Assembly: GCA_963742535.1 (NCBI GenBank)
Contig: CAVUMC010000002.1
Span: 248,001 to 312,000 of the forward strand
From: VRUE01 sp963742535
Lineage (GTDB): Bacteria > Actinomycetota > Thermoleophilia > Solirubrobacterales > 70-9
Reading direction: 5' to 3'
Length of the DNA stretch: 64,000 nucleotides
Under the pieces are notes generated by a model, which saw only the letters and a program-made list of their open reading frames with translations, made no database searches and was not told where the DNA came from. The position numbers were made by a program, and so were the translations under genes. Position 1 is the stretch's first letter. Each line of letters starts with the position of its first letter. This document shows, in pieces, positions 32,738-43,205 of this stretch.

Positions 32738-33385
32738 CTAAGCGTCAGTCTTGGGCTCGCGGTGCTCACCTTCGGCGGCAGCTGCCTCCTCCTCGGTGAG
32801 CGGCGGGCTGTAGCTGTCGCCCTCGCGCAGCGCCCGCAGGGCGGCCTTGCGCTGCGCCCGCGGCGCCCGATCGAGGATCAGCACGCCGTCGAGGTGGTCG
32901 AGCTCGTGCTGGAGAACGCGTGCCTCAAGACCCGAGGCCTCGATCCGGATTGGCTCGCCATCGACGTCGAGGCCGCTGAAGCGCGCGTGCAGGGGGCGCT
33001 CGACGTCCATCGAGACGCGGGGCAAGCTGAGACAGCCCTCCTCGGCGATCACGACCTCATCGGAGAGCCACTCGACCTCGGGATTGATCAGCGCGGTCGG
33101 CTCGCTGTCGGGACCGCTCTGGAAGACGAGCAGGCGGCGCAGCACGCCGAGCTGGGTGGCTGCAAGGCCGACGCCGAGACCGTCGCGCATGATCCCGACC
33201 ATGCGCTCGACCTCCGCCCGCAGCTCGGGGCCAAACTCGCGCACCGGCGAGGCCTTGCTCTTCAGCACCGGATCGCCGAACTTGACCACGTGCGCCAGCG
33301 CGGCCTCACGCCGCTCCAGCAGCTCCGCTTCGAGCTGGCTCTCCTCGTCGCGCTCGTCGGTCTCCGTATCCGCAGGTTCGCTCAC
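32738..33385 (-). CDS. def: Peptide deformylase
   Basis: Removes the N-formyl group from new proteins. The three metal-site motifs are GVGLAATQLG, EEGCLSLPRV and QHELDHLDGVLI. It has an acidic N-terminal lead of about 30 residues (MSEPADTETDERDEESQLEA) and a C-terminal tail of about 30 residues, making 215 aa against a usual 165-190. It lies 23 bases after priA and one base before fmt. Confidence 0.95.
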   Translation of the reverse strand: MSEPADTETDERDEESQLEAELLERREAALAHVVKFGDPVLKSKASPVREFGPELRAEVERMVGIMRDGLGVGLAATQLGVLRRLLVFQSGPDSEPTALINPEVEWLSDEVVIAEEGCLSLPRVSMDVERPLHARFSGLDVDGEPIRIEASGLEARVLQHELDHLDGVLILDRAPRAQRKAALRALREGDSYSPPLTEEEAAAAEGEHREPKTDA

Positions 33386-33408
33386 AGATCAATTCTATGG
33401 ACGGGGAG

Positions 33409-35598
33409 CTACTGCGGGTCGACATCGACGGAGACGGCAACGTCGCGGAGGGCGCGGTCGGCACCGAGGCGCTCGATCGTGCGGCGCACGGCGGCGACGG
33501 TGCGGTCGCGCTCACTTGCCTTGAGCAAGAGGCGACGACGATGGCGGTTGCGGACGCGGAACATCGGCGCCGGTCCGAGCAATTCGGTGTCGTCGGGAAT
33601 TTCCGCGACGAGCCCTTCGGCGACCAGAGTGGCGGCGCGATCGAGCCGGCCCTCGACCTCAGCCTTGAGCACGATCCGGGTCAGGTGCGAGAAGGGTGGG
33701 TAACGCAGGGCCCGCCGCCGCTCGACCTCCTCGGCGAGGAAGGCAGGCGCGTCGTGCCCGGCCGCGTGGGTGATGCTCGGCGCGCTCGGCGCCAGGGTTT
33801 GGACGATCACCTCGCCGCCGGCGGCGCCGCGGCCGCTGCGACCAGCGAGCTGAGTCACCATCGCAAACGTCCGCTCGGCAGCGCGGAAGTCGGGAAAACG
33901 CAGGGTGGCGTCAGCATCGAGGATCGCGCTCAGCGTCACCTCGGGAAAGTCGTGGCCCTTGGCGACCATCTGGGTGCCAACCAAAATGCCGCTCTCCGCC
34001 TCGCCGAAGGCGGCGAGGATGCGAGCGTGGGCGCCGCGCCCCGCCGTCGTGTCGGCGTCGAGCCTGAAAACCGGCATCGGCGCCAAGCGCTCGGCCAGCA
34101 GCGCCTCGATCTGCTCGGTGCCGACGCCGGAGCGCGAGAGCGTGGTCGAGTCGCAAGCGCCACAGGCATCCGGCAGCGCTTCGGCGTGGGCGCAGTGGTG
34201 ACAGACGAGTCGATTCGTATGACGGTGGACGATCAGCGAGACGTCGCAGTTGGGGCAGCTCCAGTGGTGACCGCAGGAACGGCAGGTGAGCCAGGGGGCG
34301 AAGCCGCGCCGGTTGACCATCACGATCGCCTTGGCGCCGGCAGCGCGCACTCCCTCCAGCGCCGCCCACGTCTGTGGGTGCAGAGCGCCGGAGCGCGGAT
34401 CGGCCTCGCGCATGTCGAGCACCCGCACCGGCGGCAGCGGCTGCCCGTCAACCCGGCGCGGAAGCTCCAGCCGCGGCAGCTCCAGCCAGGACTCCGGTCG
34501 CGGCGTCGCCGTGCCGGCGAGCAGCACCGCACCGCACTCGGTGGCGCGATGGCGGGCGACGGTCCGGGCGTCATAACAGGGGTCACCCTCCTGCTTGTAG
34601 GAGGGGTCATGCTCCTCGTCGATCACGATCAGGCCGAGGTCGCGCAGCGGCGCGAAGACCGCCGAGCGCGGGCCGACGCAGACGCTCGCCTCGCCGCTGC
34701 GCAAGCGCTGCCACTCGTCGTAGCGCTCACCGTCGGAGAGGGCGGAATGGAGGACGGCGAAGCGGTCGCCGAGCCGGGCCCGGAAGCGCGCCACCGCCTG
34801 CGGCGCCAAGCCGATCTCGGGGACGAGCACGATCGCCCCTTTGCCCCGCGCCAGGGCGGCCTCGACGGCGGCGAGGTAGACCTCGGTCTTGCCCGAGCCG
34901 GTTACTCCGTGCAAGAGCTGCTCGCGTGGCGCCCCTGCCTCACCATCGAGTGCGGCGATAACGCTCTCCACCGCCGCCTCCTGCTCGGGCAACAGTTGCG
35001 GTCGACCAGCGACGGCGCCGACGTCGGGGTGCTCGGCGCGGCGGCGCACGAGCGAGCTGCGCGTCGCGATCAGGCCGCGCTCCTCGAGTCGTCGCAGCAC
35101 CGCGCGATCTGCACCGACGGCCGCGGCAAGGTCGGGCGCCGAGGTCTCCCCCACCCGCAGCGCCTCCAGCACCGCGCGCTGCTTGACCCCGAGGCGCTCA
35201 CCGCGATTCAGCGCCTCCTCGCCCTCCGCGGTTATCGCCGCCCGCAGCTCGCGACGCGCTCGCACTCGCTGTCCAGCCGCGCCGGTTCCCGGCGGCAGCA
35301 CCAGCTGCAGTCCCCGCGAGGGAGTCGAGCAGTACTCCTCAGCGATCCAGAGGCCGAGCCGAACCAGCTCCGCGGGCGCCCCCGCCTCGAGCGCTTCGAT
35401 CGGCTCGGCCAGTCGCTCCGGAGGCAGCGAGGAGCCCTCGGCGAGATCGACGACGACGCCGAGCAGGCGTTGCCGCCCAAAGGGCACCTTGACCACACTG
35501 CCGATCTCGAGGTCGGCCATCTCGGCCGGCAGGCGGTAGTCGAAGGGACCGCGCAGGGCGCGCGCGGTGGTGAGCGGCTCGACCTTCGCTATCGACAC
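33409..35598 (-). CDS. priA: Primosomal protein N' (PriA helicase)
   Basis: Restarts replication at forks. It has an N-terminal DNA-binding domain (FDYRLPAEMADLEIGSVVKV), the helicase core with LLHGVTGSGKTEVYLAAVEA (Walker A), VIDEEHDPSYKQEGDP and GTATPRPESW, and a zinc module of four cysteine pairs (CRSCGHHWSCPNCD and CHHCAHAEALPDACGACDS). Motif VI region is QLAGRSGRGAAGGEV. At 729 aa it is full length, with all helicase motifs present. Many actinobacterial PriA copies have lost key helicase residues, so an intact set is worth noting. Confidence 0.95.
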   Translation of the reverse strand: MSIAKVEPLTTARALRGPFDYRLPAEMADLEIGSVVKVPFGRQRLLGVVVDLAEGSSLPPERLAEPIEALEAGAPAELVRLGLWIAEEYCSTPSRGLQLVLPPGTGAAGQRVRARRELRAAITAEGEEALNRGERLGVKQRAVLEALRVGETSAPDLAAAVGADRAVLRRLEERGLIATRSSLVRRRAEHPDVGAVAGRPQLLPEQEAAVESVIAALDGEAGAPREQLLHGVTGSGKTEVYLAAVEAALARGKGAIVLVPEIGLAPQAVARFRARLGDRFAVLHSALSDGERYDEWQRLRSGEASVCVGPRSAVFAPLRDLGLIVIDEEHDPSYKQEGDPCYDARTVARHRATECGAVLLAGTATPRPESWLELPRLELPRRVDGQPLPPVRVLDMREADPRSGALHPQTWAALEGVRAAGAKAIVMVNRRGFAPWLTCRSCGHHWSCPNCDVSLIVHRHTNRLVCHHCAHAEALPDACGACDSTTLSRSGVGTEQIEALLAERLAPMPVFRLDADTTAGRGAHARILAAFGEAESGILVGTQMVAKGHDFPEVTLSAILDADATLRFPDFRAAERTFAMVTQLAGRSGRGAAGGEVIVQTLAPSAPSITHAAGHDAPAFLAEEVERRRALRYPPFSHLTRIVLKAEVEGRLDRAATLVAEGLVAEIPDDTELLGPAPMFRVRNRHRRRLLLKASERDRTVAAVRRTIERLGADRALRDVAVSVDVDPQ

Positions 35599-35647
35599 TT
35601 GCCCAAGTTATGGAGGGACGCGGACGGCGCGGTTATGCTGCGCGGCG

Positions 35648-36154
35648 ATGGCGCTCAACCTCAGCCCAGGCGAGCAGGTGATCTTCCAGGGTCACCCCTC
35701 GTGGCGGGCGATCCTCGGCTTCTACCTGAAGGGCATCCTGATCGCGGCGATCATCGGCGTGCTCTTCAAGCTCTTCGGCGCCGGCAGCGGCACGGTCTTC
35801 CTCGTCGTCCTCGTGATCATCGCGCTCACGGTGCTGATCGGCTTCGTCAAGCGCGTCGCCACCACCTACACAATCACCGACCGCCGCCTCAACATCAAAC
35901 GCGGCATCGTCTCCCGCGAGGTCCAGGAGACACGCCTCGAGCGCGTCCAGAACGTCAACTACAAACAGTCGATCTATCAGCGTCTAATGCAGATCGGCGA
36001 CGTTGACTTCGACACCGCGGCGGGGGATGACTACAACTTCGTCTTCTACGGGGTCGCCGACCCCCACGACGTCGTCCACCAGGTCGACCAGGCGACCGGC
36101 GCCACCGCCGCTGGCACGCACGGCCTCGGCGAGCCCCAGCCGCCCACAGCCTGA
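35648..36154 (+). CDS. PH-domain membrane protein (bPH2/YdbS-like)
   Basis: A 168 aa protein with an N-terminal GEQVIFQGHPSWRAILGFY, two closely spaced membrane helices (about 25-70) and a bacterial PH-like domain with TTYTITDRRLNIKRGIVSRE, ETRLERVQNVNYKQSIYQRL and GDVDFDTAAGDDYNFVFYGV. The ATG at 35648 gives the typical start; the upstream open frame is antisense to priA. It is a single plus-strand gene between priA and metK. Function of this family is not known beyond membrane association. Confidence 0.88.
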   Translation: MALNLSPGEQVIFQGHPSWRAILGFYLKGILIAAIIGVLFKLFGAGSGTVFLVVLVIIALTVLIGFVKRVATTYTITDRRLNIKRGIVSREVQETRLERVQNVNYKQSIYQRLMQIGDVDFDTAAGDDYNFVFYGVADPHDVVHQVDQATGATAAGTHGLGEPQPPTA

Positions 36155-36200
36155 CGACTGTCCATCCAGGCACACCGGGGTGTGGCTATTGGGACAGTCG
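36155..36200. terminator. Bidirectional terminator between PH-domain gene and metK
   Basis: CGACTGTCC (36155-36163) pairs perfectly with GGACAGTCG (36192-36200), and inside it CACACC (36171-36176) pairs with GGTGTG (36179-36184). The two genes converge on this 51-base gap, as expected for a shared terminator. No long U-run follows on either strand. Confidence 0.65.
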
Positions 36201-36205
36201 CGGGG

Positions 36206-37453
36206 TTAAGCGGGGGTCGCTTCTGCCTCGGCGGCGCTCTTCAGAGCCTCGGCGCGATCGGTGCGCTCCCAGGTGAAAGCGTCGCCCTCGCGCCCGAAGT
36301 GGCCGTAGGCCGAAGTCGCACTGTAGACCGGCCGGTGCAGGTCGAGGTACTTGCGGAACGCCCCAGGGCGCAGGTCGAACTCAGCTTCGACCAAACGCGA
36401 GATCTGGGCGTCCGGCATCTTGCCGGTGCCGAAGGTCTCGACCATGAGCGAGATCGGGCGGGCGACGCCAATTGCGTAGGCAAGTTGAACCTCGCAACGC
36501 TGGGCGAGACCGGCGGCGACGACGTTCTTGGCGACGTGGCGGGCGGCGTAGGCGGCCGAGCGGTCGACCTTGGACGGGTCCTTGCCAGAGAAGGCGCCGC
36601 CGCCGTGGCGGGCCATGCCGCCGTAGGTGTCGACGATGATCTTGCGGCCGGTGAGGCCGGCGTCGCCGACCGGGCCACCGATCACGAACTTGCCGGTCGG
36701 GTTGACGAGGAAGTGCTGGCGCAGCTCAGACTCGTCGAAGAGCCCCGCCGCCTCGGCGCCCAGCACCGGCAGCACGACGTGCTCCCAAAGGTCCGGCTTG
36801 ATCTTCGACTCCGACTCGACGCCCTCGGCGTGTTGGGTCGAGATCAGCAGCTTTTCCACCTTGACCGGGCGGCCGTCGGCGTAGCGGACGGTGACCTGGG
36901 TCTTGCCGTCGGGGCCGAGGTAATCGAGCGTGCCGTCCTTGCGCACAGCGGCGAGCCGCTCGGCGAGGCGATGCGCGAGGTGGATCGGCATCGGCATCAG
37001 CACATCCGTCTCATCGGTGGCGTAGCCGAACATCATTCCCTGGTCGCCAGCGCCGGCGACCAACAGCTCGTCTTCCGCGGATTCGGTGCGGGTCTCGTAA
37101 GCCTTGTCGACACCCTGGGCGATGTCGGGCGACTGCTTGTCGAGCGAAACCAGGACCGAGATGTGGTCGCAGTGGTAGCCGTAGTCGCCGTGGTCGTAGC
37201 CGATCTCGCGGATCGTCTCGCGGACGAGCTCGGGCACGTCGAGGTGGACGTTGGTCGAGATCTCACCGGAGACCACCGCCATGCCGGTGTTGACCAGCGT
37301 CTCGCAGGCCACGCGGCCCTCCGGATCGCCCGCCATCACCGCGTCGAGCACGGCGTCTGAGATCGCGTCAGCGACCTTGTCAGGGTGACCCTCGGTGACG
37401 GACTCGGACGTGAAGAGGTACTCGCCCTCAGCGAGTGGCTGGGTATCGCTCAT
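36206..37453 (-). CDS. metK: S-adenosylmethionine synthetase
   Basis: Makes SAM from methionine and ATP. Diagnostic motifs: TSESVTEGHPDKVADAISDA, GAGDQGMMFGYA, VRPGAFRKYL-like end, and the glycine loop GGMARHGGGAFSGKDPSKVD. Length 415 aa is slightly above average, with an Ala/Glu-rich tail. It precedes der on the same strand? No: both are minus-strand and der lies further along the plus coordinates, so metK is downstream in map order with a hairpin between. metK near priA is a conserved actinobacterial link. Confidence 0.97.
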   Translation of the reverse strand: MSDTQPLAEGEYLFTSESVTEGHPDKVADAISDAVLDAVMAGDPEGRVACETLVNTGMAVVSGEISTNVHLDVPELVRETIREIGYDHGDYGYHCDHISVLVSLDKQSPDIAQGVDKAYETRTESAEDELLVAGAGDQGMMFGYATDETDVLMPMPIHLAHRLAERLAAVRKDGTLDYLGPDGKTQVTVRYADGRPVKVEKLLISTQHAEGVESESKIKPDLWEHVVLPVLGAEAAGLFDESELRQHFLVNPTGKFVIGGPVGDAGLTGRKIIVDTYGGMARHGGGAFSGKDPSKVDRSAAYAARHVAKNVVAAGLAQRCEVQLAYAIGVARPISLMVETFGTGKMPDAQISRLVEAEFDLRPGAFRKYLDLHRPVYSATSAYGHFGREGDAFTWERTDRAEALKSAAEAEATPA

Positions 37454-37488
37454 GCTCGAAAGCGTAGTTGGTTATTTCGAGTGGTGGC

Positions 37489-37506
37489 GGCTCAACCGTC
37501 TGAGCC
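37489..37506 (-). terminator. Hairpin after der
   Basis: GGCTCA (37489-37494) pairs with TGAGCC (37501-37506) just past the der stop, and an alternative pairing CTGAGC/GCTCAG (37500-37517) reaches into the stop codon. The stems overlap, so only one can form at a time. It lies in the 61-base gap before metK and probably ends or attenuates the der transcript. Confidence 0.35.
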
Positions 37507-37514
37507 ATGGAAGC

Positions 37515-38831
37515 TCAGCCGCCGCGGCGATTGCCCGAGTGGGGGACGAAATCGATCACCAGGGGAACACCCTCGAGGCCGTAGGTCTCGCGCAGGCGAT
37601 TCTCCAGGTGGTAGGCCCAGTCGCGGTTAATCAGCTTGCGGTCGTTGACTTGAATCGCGATCCGCGGCGGCCGCTCGCCGATCTGCGCCGAGTAATAGAG
37701 GCGCAGGCGCCGCCCGCGCCGCGACGGCGGTGGCGTCTTCGCCACGACGTCCGCGGTGAAGCGATTGAGCTCGGGGGTCGGGATCCGCTCGCCCGCCTTG
37801 TCGGCGAGCTGCAGCGCCTTGGGCAGCAGGTTGGCGACGTTGCGACCGCGCGTCGCCGAGCAGGTGATCACCGCCGGCCGCAGGCGCAGCTTGCGCGTCG
37901 CTCGGGCACGGGCGTCGTCGATGTCGGTCTGGGTGACGTCCCACTTGTTGAGCGCCAGCAGGGTCGCGCAGCCGGCCTTCATCGCCATCTCGGCCACGCG
38001 CAGGTCCTCGGCCGTGATCCCGTCGGCGGCATCGCAGACGACGAGGGCGACATCGGCCCGCTCGACCGCGTGTTCGGAGCGCAGCTGGGCGTAGTAGTCG
38101 ACGCTCCCCGCCACCTTGGAGCGCCGGCGCAGGCCGGCGGTGTCGACGAGGATTACCCGGCGCCCGTCGACCTCGACCTCGGTGTCGATCGCGTCGCGAG
38201 TGGTGCCGGCCCGCGGCGAGACGATCACCCGCTCGGAACCGAGGAAGGCATTGACCAGGGAGGACTTGCCGGCGTTGGGACGGCCGATCACGGCGATCCG
38301 TACCGCATCGTCGTCCTCGGCCGGGCGGGCGTGCTCGCCGAGCGCCTCGACCACCCGGTCCAGGAGGTCGCCACTGCCGAGCCCGTGCGTGGCCGAGACC
38401 GGCAGCGGCTCTCCGAGGCCAAGCTGGTTCAGCTCCGCGGTCATGTGCTCGTCCTCGGGCCGGTCGAGCTTGTTGGCGACGATCAGCACCGGCACCTCCG
38501 CCCCGCGCAAGGTCTTCGCCAACTCAGCGTCACCGGCCCGCACTCCGGCGCGGGCGTCGACGACGAAGAGGACGACGTCGGCCTCGGCAATTCCCATCCG
38601 CGCCTGTCGCTGAATGTCGCGCGCCAGCTCGGACTCGTCCTCGAGGTCGATCCCCCCCGTGTCGAGCAGCTCGAAAGCGACACCGTTCCACTCGCAGCGC
38701 ACCCGCTTGCGGTCGCGCGTCACTCCCGGCTCAGCGTGGGTGACCGCCTCGCGACCGCCGGCGAGCCGGTTGACCAAGGTGCTCTTGCCGACGTTGGGGA
38801 AGCCGACGATGGCCACTTTCGGAAGGCTCAT
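37515..38831 (-). CDS. der: Ribosome biogenesis GTPase Der (EngA)
   Basis: Tandem GTPase needed for 50S assembly. The first domain has IVGFPNVGKSTLVNRLAGG, DTGGIDLED and VANKLDRPED; the second (about 175 onward) has VIGRPNAGKSSLVNAFLGSE, DTAGLRRRSKV and LNKWDVTQTDID. The C-terminal KH-like domain ends LRETYGLEGVPLVIDFVPHS. The 438 aa length is typical. Its ATG overlaps the cmk stop (ATGA), the standard cmk-der coupling. Confidence 0.97.
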   Translation of the reverse strand: MSLPKVAIVGFPNVGKSTLVNRLAGGREAVTHAEPGVTRDRKRVRCEWNGVAFELLDTGGIDLEDESELARDIQRQARMGIAEADVVLFVVDARAGVRAGDAELAKTLRGAEVPVLIVANKLDRPEDEHMTAELNQLGLGEPLPVSATHGLGSGDLLDRVVEALGEHARPAEDDDAVRIAVIGRPNAGKSSLVNAFLGSERVIVSPRAGTTRDAIDTEVEVDGRRVILVDTAGLRRRSKVAGSVDYYAQLRSEHAVERADVALVVCDAADGITAEDLRVAEMAMKAGCATLLALNKWDVTQTDIDDARARATRKLRLRPAVITCSATRGRNVANLLPKALQLADKAGERIPTPELNRFTADVVAKTPPPSRRGRRLRLYYSAQIGERPPRIAIQVNDRKLINRDWAYHLENRLRETYGLEGVPLVIDFVPHSGNRRGG

Positions 38832-39466
38832 GCCAGGCTCCGCTCACGGGCGAGATCGGCGATGCGGGCGACGACCTCGTCCTGGGAGAGGCCCGTCGTG
38901 TCGAGCTCGACCGCGTCGGCGGCGGCGCGCAGGGCGCTGTGCTCGCGGCTCTGATCACGACGATCGCGCTCCTGCTGGGCGGCCAGGACCGCCCCGGGGT
39001 CTTCGCCAGCTTGGACGGCGCGGCGGCGTGCTCGCTCCTCGGGCGATGCGGTGAGGAAGATCTTGAGCGGCGAGTCGGGGCTGACCACGGTGCCGATGTC
39101 CCGCCCCTCGGCGACGTAGCGGCCGCTGCCGATCAGCTGGCGCTGGCGCTCGACCAGCGCCTCGCGCACACCGGGGTGAACCGAGACGCGTGAGGAAGCC
39201 TCGCTGACCCGCGGTTCGCGGATCGCCGCGCTGACGTCCTCACCGTCAAGCAGGACCCGTTCGCCGTCGAGCTCGATCGAGAGCGCGGTGGTCATCGCAG
39301 TAATCGCCACCCCGTCATCGACGTCTGCGCCCTCGCGCAGCGCCGCCAGTGCCACGCAGCGGTACATCGCCCCCGAATCGAGGTAGGTGAAACCGAGCGC
39401 GGCGGCAAGGGCGCGGGCAACAGTGGACTTGCCCGCTCCCGCGGGCCCATCGATGGCGATGACCAT
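38828..39466 (-). CDS. cmk: Cytidylate kinase
   Basis: Phosphorylates CMP and dCMP. P-loop IAIDGPAGAGKSTVARALAA, TYLDSGAMYRCVALAAL, YVAEGRDIGTVVSPDSPLKI and FLTASPEERARRRAVQAGED are all standard. The 212 aa length is normal. It follows aroA after a 56-base gap and overlaps der by four bases. Confidence 0.96.
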   Translation of the reverse strand: MVIAIDGPAGAGKSTVARALAAALGFTYLDSGAMYRCVALAALREGADVDDGVAITAMTTALSIELDGERVLLDGEDVSAAIREPRVSEASSRVSVHPGVREALVERQRQLIGSGRYVAEGRDIGTVVSPDSPLKIFLTASPEERARRRAVQAGEDPGAVLAAQQERDRRDQSREHSALRAAADAVELDTTGLSQDEVVARIADLARERSLA

Positions 39467-39522
39467 GGCGGCAAATCTAGAGACGGGCAGCGCCGGGGGC
39501 GTTCCCCATCGAGCGCCTGGTC

Positions 39523-40812
39523 CTAAAGCAACGCGGCGAGGTCCTCCTTGAAGGCGGGGTAACTGACCGCGGCGGCGTCCATACCCTCGACGCTGACCCC
39601 TTCGCGCGAGGCGAGCCCGGCGATCGCGCCGAGCATCGCGATTCGGTGGTCGCCGTGCGAGTCGATTGCGCCGCCGCGCAGGCCGCCGCTACCGACGATC
39701 CGCATGCCGTCCTCGAGCGGTTCGACCTCGCCGCCCAGCGCGGCGAGCGCTTCGCAGGTCGTGGCAACGCGGTCAGACTCCTTGCGACGCAGCTCAGCGG
39801 CATCGCGGATCGTCGTTTCCCCTTCGGCGAAGCAGGCGGCAAGCGCGACCAGGGGTAGCTCGTCGATCGCCAGCGGGATCTCATCGCCCCCGACCTCGGT
39901 CCCGCGCAGCTCTGAGCCGCGGGCGCGCATCGTGCCGATCGGCTCGCCGCCGCGCTCGCCCACCGGCTCGACCTCGACCTCGGCGCCCATCCGCTCCAGC
40001 ACCGTCAGCAGGCCGGTCCGGGTCGGGTTCGTGCCGACCCTTTCCAGGCTGACCTCGCTGCCGGGCACAAGTAGGGCGGCGACGATGAAGAAGGCCGCCG
40101 AGGAGAAATCGGCCGGCACCGCCAGCTCTCCCGCTTCGAGGCGCTTGCCAGGCCGAATCGAGATCCCGCCGCGCAGCCAGGACACTTCGGCGCCGGCCGC
40201 GGCCAGCATCCGCTCGGTGTGGTCACGACTGCGCGCCGGCTCCTTGACCCAGGTTTCCCCCTCCGCCAAGAGACCGGCAAAGAGCAGGCAGGACTTGACC
40301 TGAGCGCTGGCGATCGGCAGCTCATGCTCGACGCCCTTCAGCGGAGCGGCCTCCACCTGCAGCGGCGGCAGACGGTCGTCGCGGCAGGTGAGGCGGGCCC
40401 CCATCTCAGCCAGCGGCCGGGCGACGCGATCGACCGGGCGGCGCCGGATCGACTCGTCGCCGTCGAGCGTCCAGGACCCGCTGGGCTGCCCGGCAAGCCA
40501 GCCCGGCAGCAGGCGCAGCAGCGTGCCCGCGTTGCCGACGTCGATCGTCGCCGGCTGCGCCCCGCGCAAGCCGACCCCATGCACCCGCACCGCCGCCTCG
40601 GTGCCGTTGGACCCGCCCCCTTCGACCGTGGCGCCGAGCGCCCGCACCGCGGCCAGGGTCGAGTTGGTGTCGGCGGAGTTAAGGTAGCCCTCGATCTCGG
40701 TCTGCCCGTCGCTCATCGCGGCAATCAGGGCGGCGCGGTGAGAAATCGACTTGTCGGCGGGCGGGCGGAGGCTGCCGCGCAGGGAGCCGGCGGGATCGAA
40801 GCGGGTCGCCAT
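39523..40812 (-). CDS. aroA: 3-phosphoshikimate 1-carboxyvinyltransferase (EPSP synthase)
   Basis: Sixth step of the shikimate pathway. Motifs: PPADKSISHRAALIAAMSDG, DVGNAGTLLRLLPGWLAG, TLDGDESIRRRPVDRVARPL, AQVKSCLLFAGLLAEG, DFSSAAFFIVAALL and RRKESDRVATTCEAL. The 429 aa length is normal. The GDESIRRRP stretch resembles the loop of class II (Agrobacterium CP4-like) enzymes, but a class call needs alignment. It starts one base after the tyrA stop and is followed by cmk. Confidence 0.96.
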   Translation of the reverse strand: MATRFDPAGSLRGSLRPPADKSISHRAALIAAMSDGQTEIEGYLNSADTNSTLAAVRALGATVEGGGSNGTEAAVRVHGVGLRGAQPATIDVGNAGTLLRLLPGWLAGQPSGSWTLDGDESIRRRPVDRVARPLAEMGARLTCRDDRLPPLQVEAAPLKGVEHELPIASAQVKSCLLFAGLLAEGETWVKEPARSRDHTERMLAAAGAEVSWLRGGISIRPGKRLEAGELAVPADFSSAAFFIVAALLVPGSEVSLERVGTNPTRTGLLTVLERMGAEVEVEPVGERGGEPIGTMRARGSELRGTEVGGDEIPLAIDELPLVALAACFAEGETTIRDAAELRRKESDRVATTCEALAALGGEVEPLEDGMRIVGSGGLRGGAIDSHGDHRIAMLGAIAGLASREGVSVEGMDAAAVSYPAFKEDLAALL

Positions 40813-40813
40813 C

Positions 40814-41895
40814 TCAGTCCCCGTCGACCGTGCTGACGGTGTGGCCCAGCTCGCGCACCAGGGTGCTGGCGCGCTCCGCCTGCTCGTCGCCCGCGACCCA
40901 GAGCGAAACCGCGCCCGAGGTCATGTCGGGAGCCGGGTAGAGCGCCATGTCCTCGATGTTGACCCCGGCCTCGCCCAGTGCCAGCGCCAGCTCGGCGATC
41001 GTGCCGGGACGATTGGCGACGACGACGCGCAGCTCTCGCAACGGCCCGCCGGCGAGTTCGGTCTCCAGTAGCCGCCGCCGGTCGGCCCCGGCGGCACCGT
41101 GCCACTCGGCGACAGCGTCGCGCTCGCCGGAGCGGATAAGCGCCGCCGCCTCGCGCAGGCGATCGACGACGGCATCAACCGCCTCGGCCACGGCCTCATT
41201 GTTGCTGGCGAAGATGTCTCCCCAGATTGCCGGGTTGGCACCGGCCACCCGGGTGGTGTCACGGAAGCTCGGCCCCACCTCGGGCATCCGCTCGGAGTCA
41301 CGGGTCAGCTCGGCGACGGCCTGGCCGACAAGCACGTTGGCGACCACGTGCGGCAGGTGGCTGATCGTCGCCATCAAGCGGTCGTGTGCCTCGGCGTCGA
41401 TTGCCTGCACCCGTGCCCCGAGCCCGACGATCGTGCGCTGCAGGCGGTCGTAGAGGAGCCCGCTCGAACGCGCCGATTTCGGCGTCAGGTACCAGCGGGC
41501 GCCCTCGAAGAGATCGGCACGGGCGTTTTCGACCCCGGAGGTCTCCGCCCCAGCCAGGGGGTGACCCCCGATGAAGCGCTCGTCAGCGCCGAGCGCAGCG
41601 ACGATGTCGCGCTTGGTCGAGCCGACGTCGGTTACCACCGTGTCCGCGCCGCAGGCATCGAGGGCAGCTTTGGAGAGATCGCCCAAGCCGGCGACCGGAG
41701 CAGCGCAGAAGACCACCTCCGCCCCCGCGCAGGCCTCGGCCACCGAGGCCGCACCGCTGTCGATCACCCCGTCTTCGGTCGCCTTGGCGAGCGTCGCCGG
41801 GTCGGGATCGAACCCGACTACCTCCGCCTCGAGGCGCCGCCGCGCTGCCAACCCGATCGAGCCGCCGATCAGGCCGACGCCGAGGACGGCGATCC

Positions 41896-41899
<4 letters not shown>
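40814..41899 (-). CDS. tyrA: Prephenate dehydrogenase with C-terminal ACT domain
   Basis: Oxidises prephenate to 4-hydroxyphenylpyruvate with NAD(P). The ATG at 41899 overlaps the previous gene stop (ATGA) and gives MRIAVLGVGLIGGSIGLAA, the Rossmann motif, then VTDVGSTKRDIVAAL, FIGGHPLAGAETSGVENA and ISHLPHVVANVLVG. The end (about 285-361) is an ACT-like domain, ELRVVVANRPGTIAELALAL and GVNIEDMALY, the usual site of tyrosine feedback. 361 aa. Confidence 0.95.
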
Positions 41900-42975
<1,076 letters not shown>

Positions 42976-43145
42976 TTTGCCTTCACCGTCCTCCACAAGT
43001 CGCCAGCCTACTTCCGGTCTCCGCGCGCACGAGCGCGGACGAACAACTGAATCGGCGCCCGACCGGAGACTTATCTCGGTGCGGCAGCGAGCCGCGAGGC
43101 CGGACGCCTAGCTAAATCGCCAGAAATAGGAGAAGCGCGCGGGAG

Positions 43146-43178
43146 CGAGCGTGGCGCCAGTGGCGCGGGTGACGCTCG
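43146..43178 (-). terminator. Hairpin downstream of the KTSC-domain gene
   Basis: CGAGCGT (43146-43152) pairs perfectly with ACGCTCG (43172-43178), with the GC palindrome TGGCGCCA inside. It lies between the KTSC-frame stop (43206) and the DAHP synthase start, in a 230-base gap that is otherwise empty of supported genes. A terminator here implies the DAHP synthase gene has its own promoter at about 42980-43140. Confidence 0.4.
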
Positions 43179-43205
43179 TCGTGTCGGCTGATCGCTTCAC
43201 CTTTC

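Noticed and set aside
33397..36006. An 869-codon plus-strand open frame over priA
   Set aside because: Antisense shadow of priA; the real plus-strand gene at the end is the PH-domain protein starting at 35648 in another frame.
37454..37514. SAM riboswitch near metK
   Set aside because: The 61-base region upstream of metK holds only overlapping short stems next to the der stop and none of the conserved SAM aptamer sequences.
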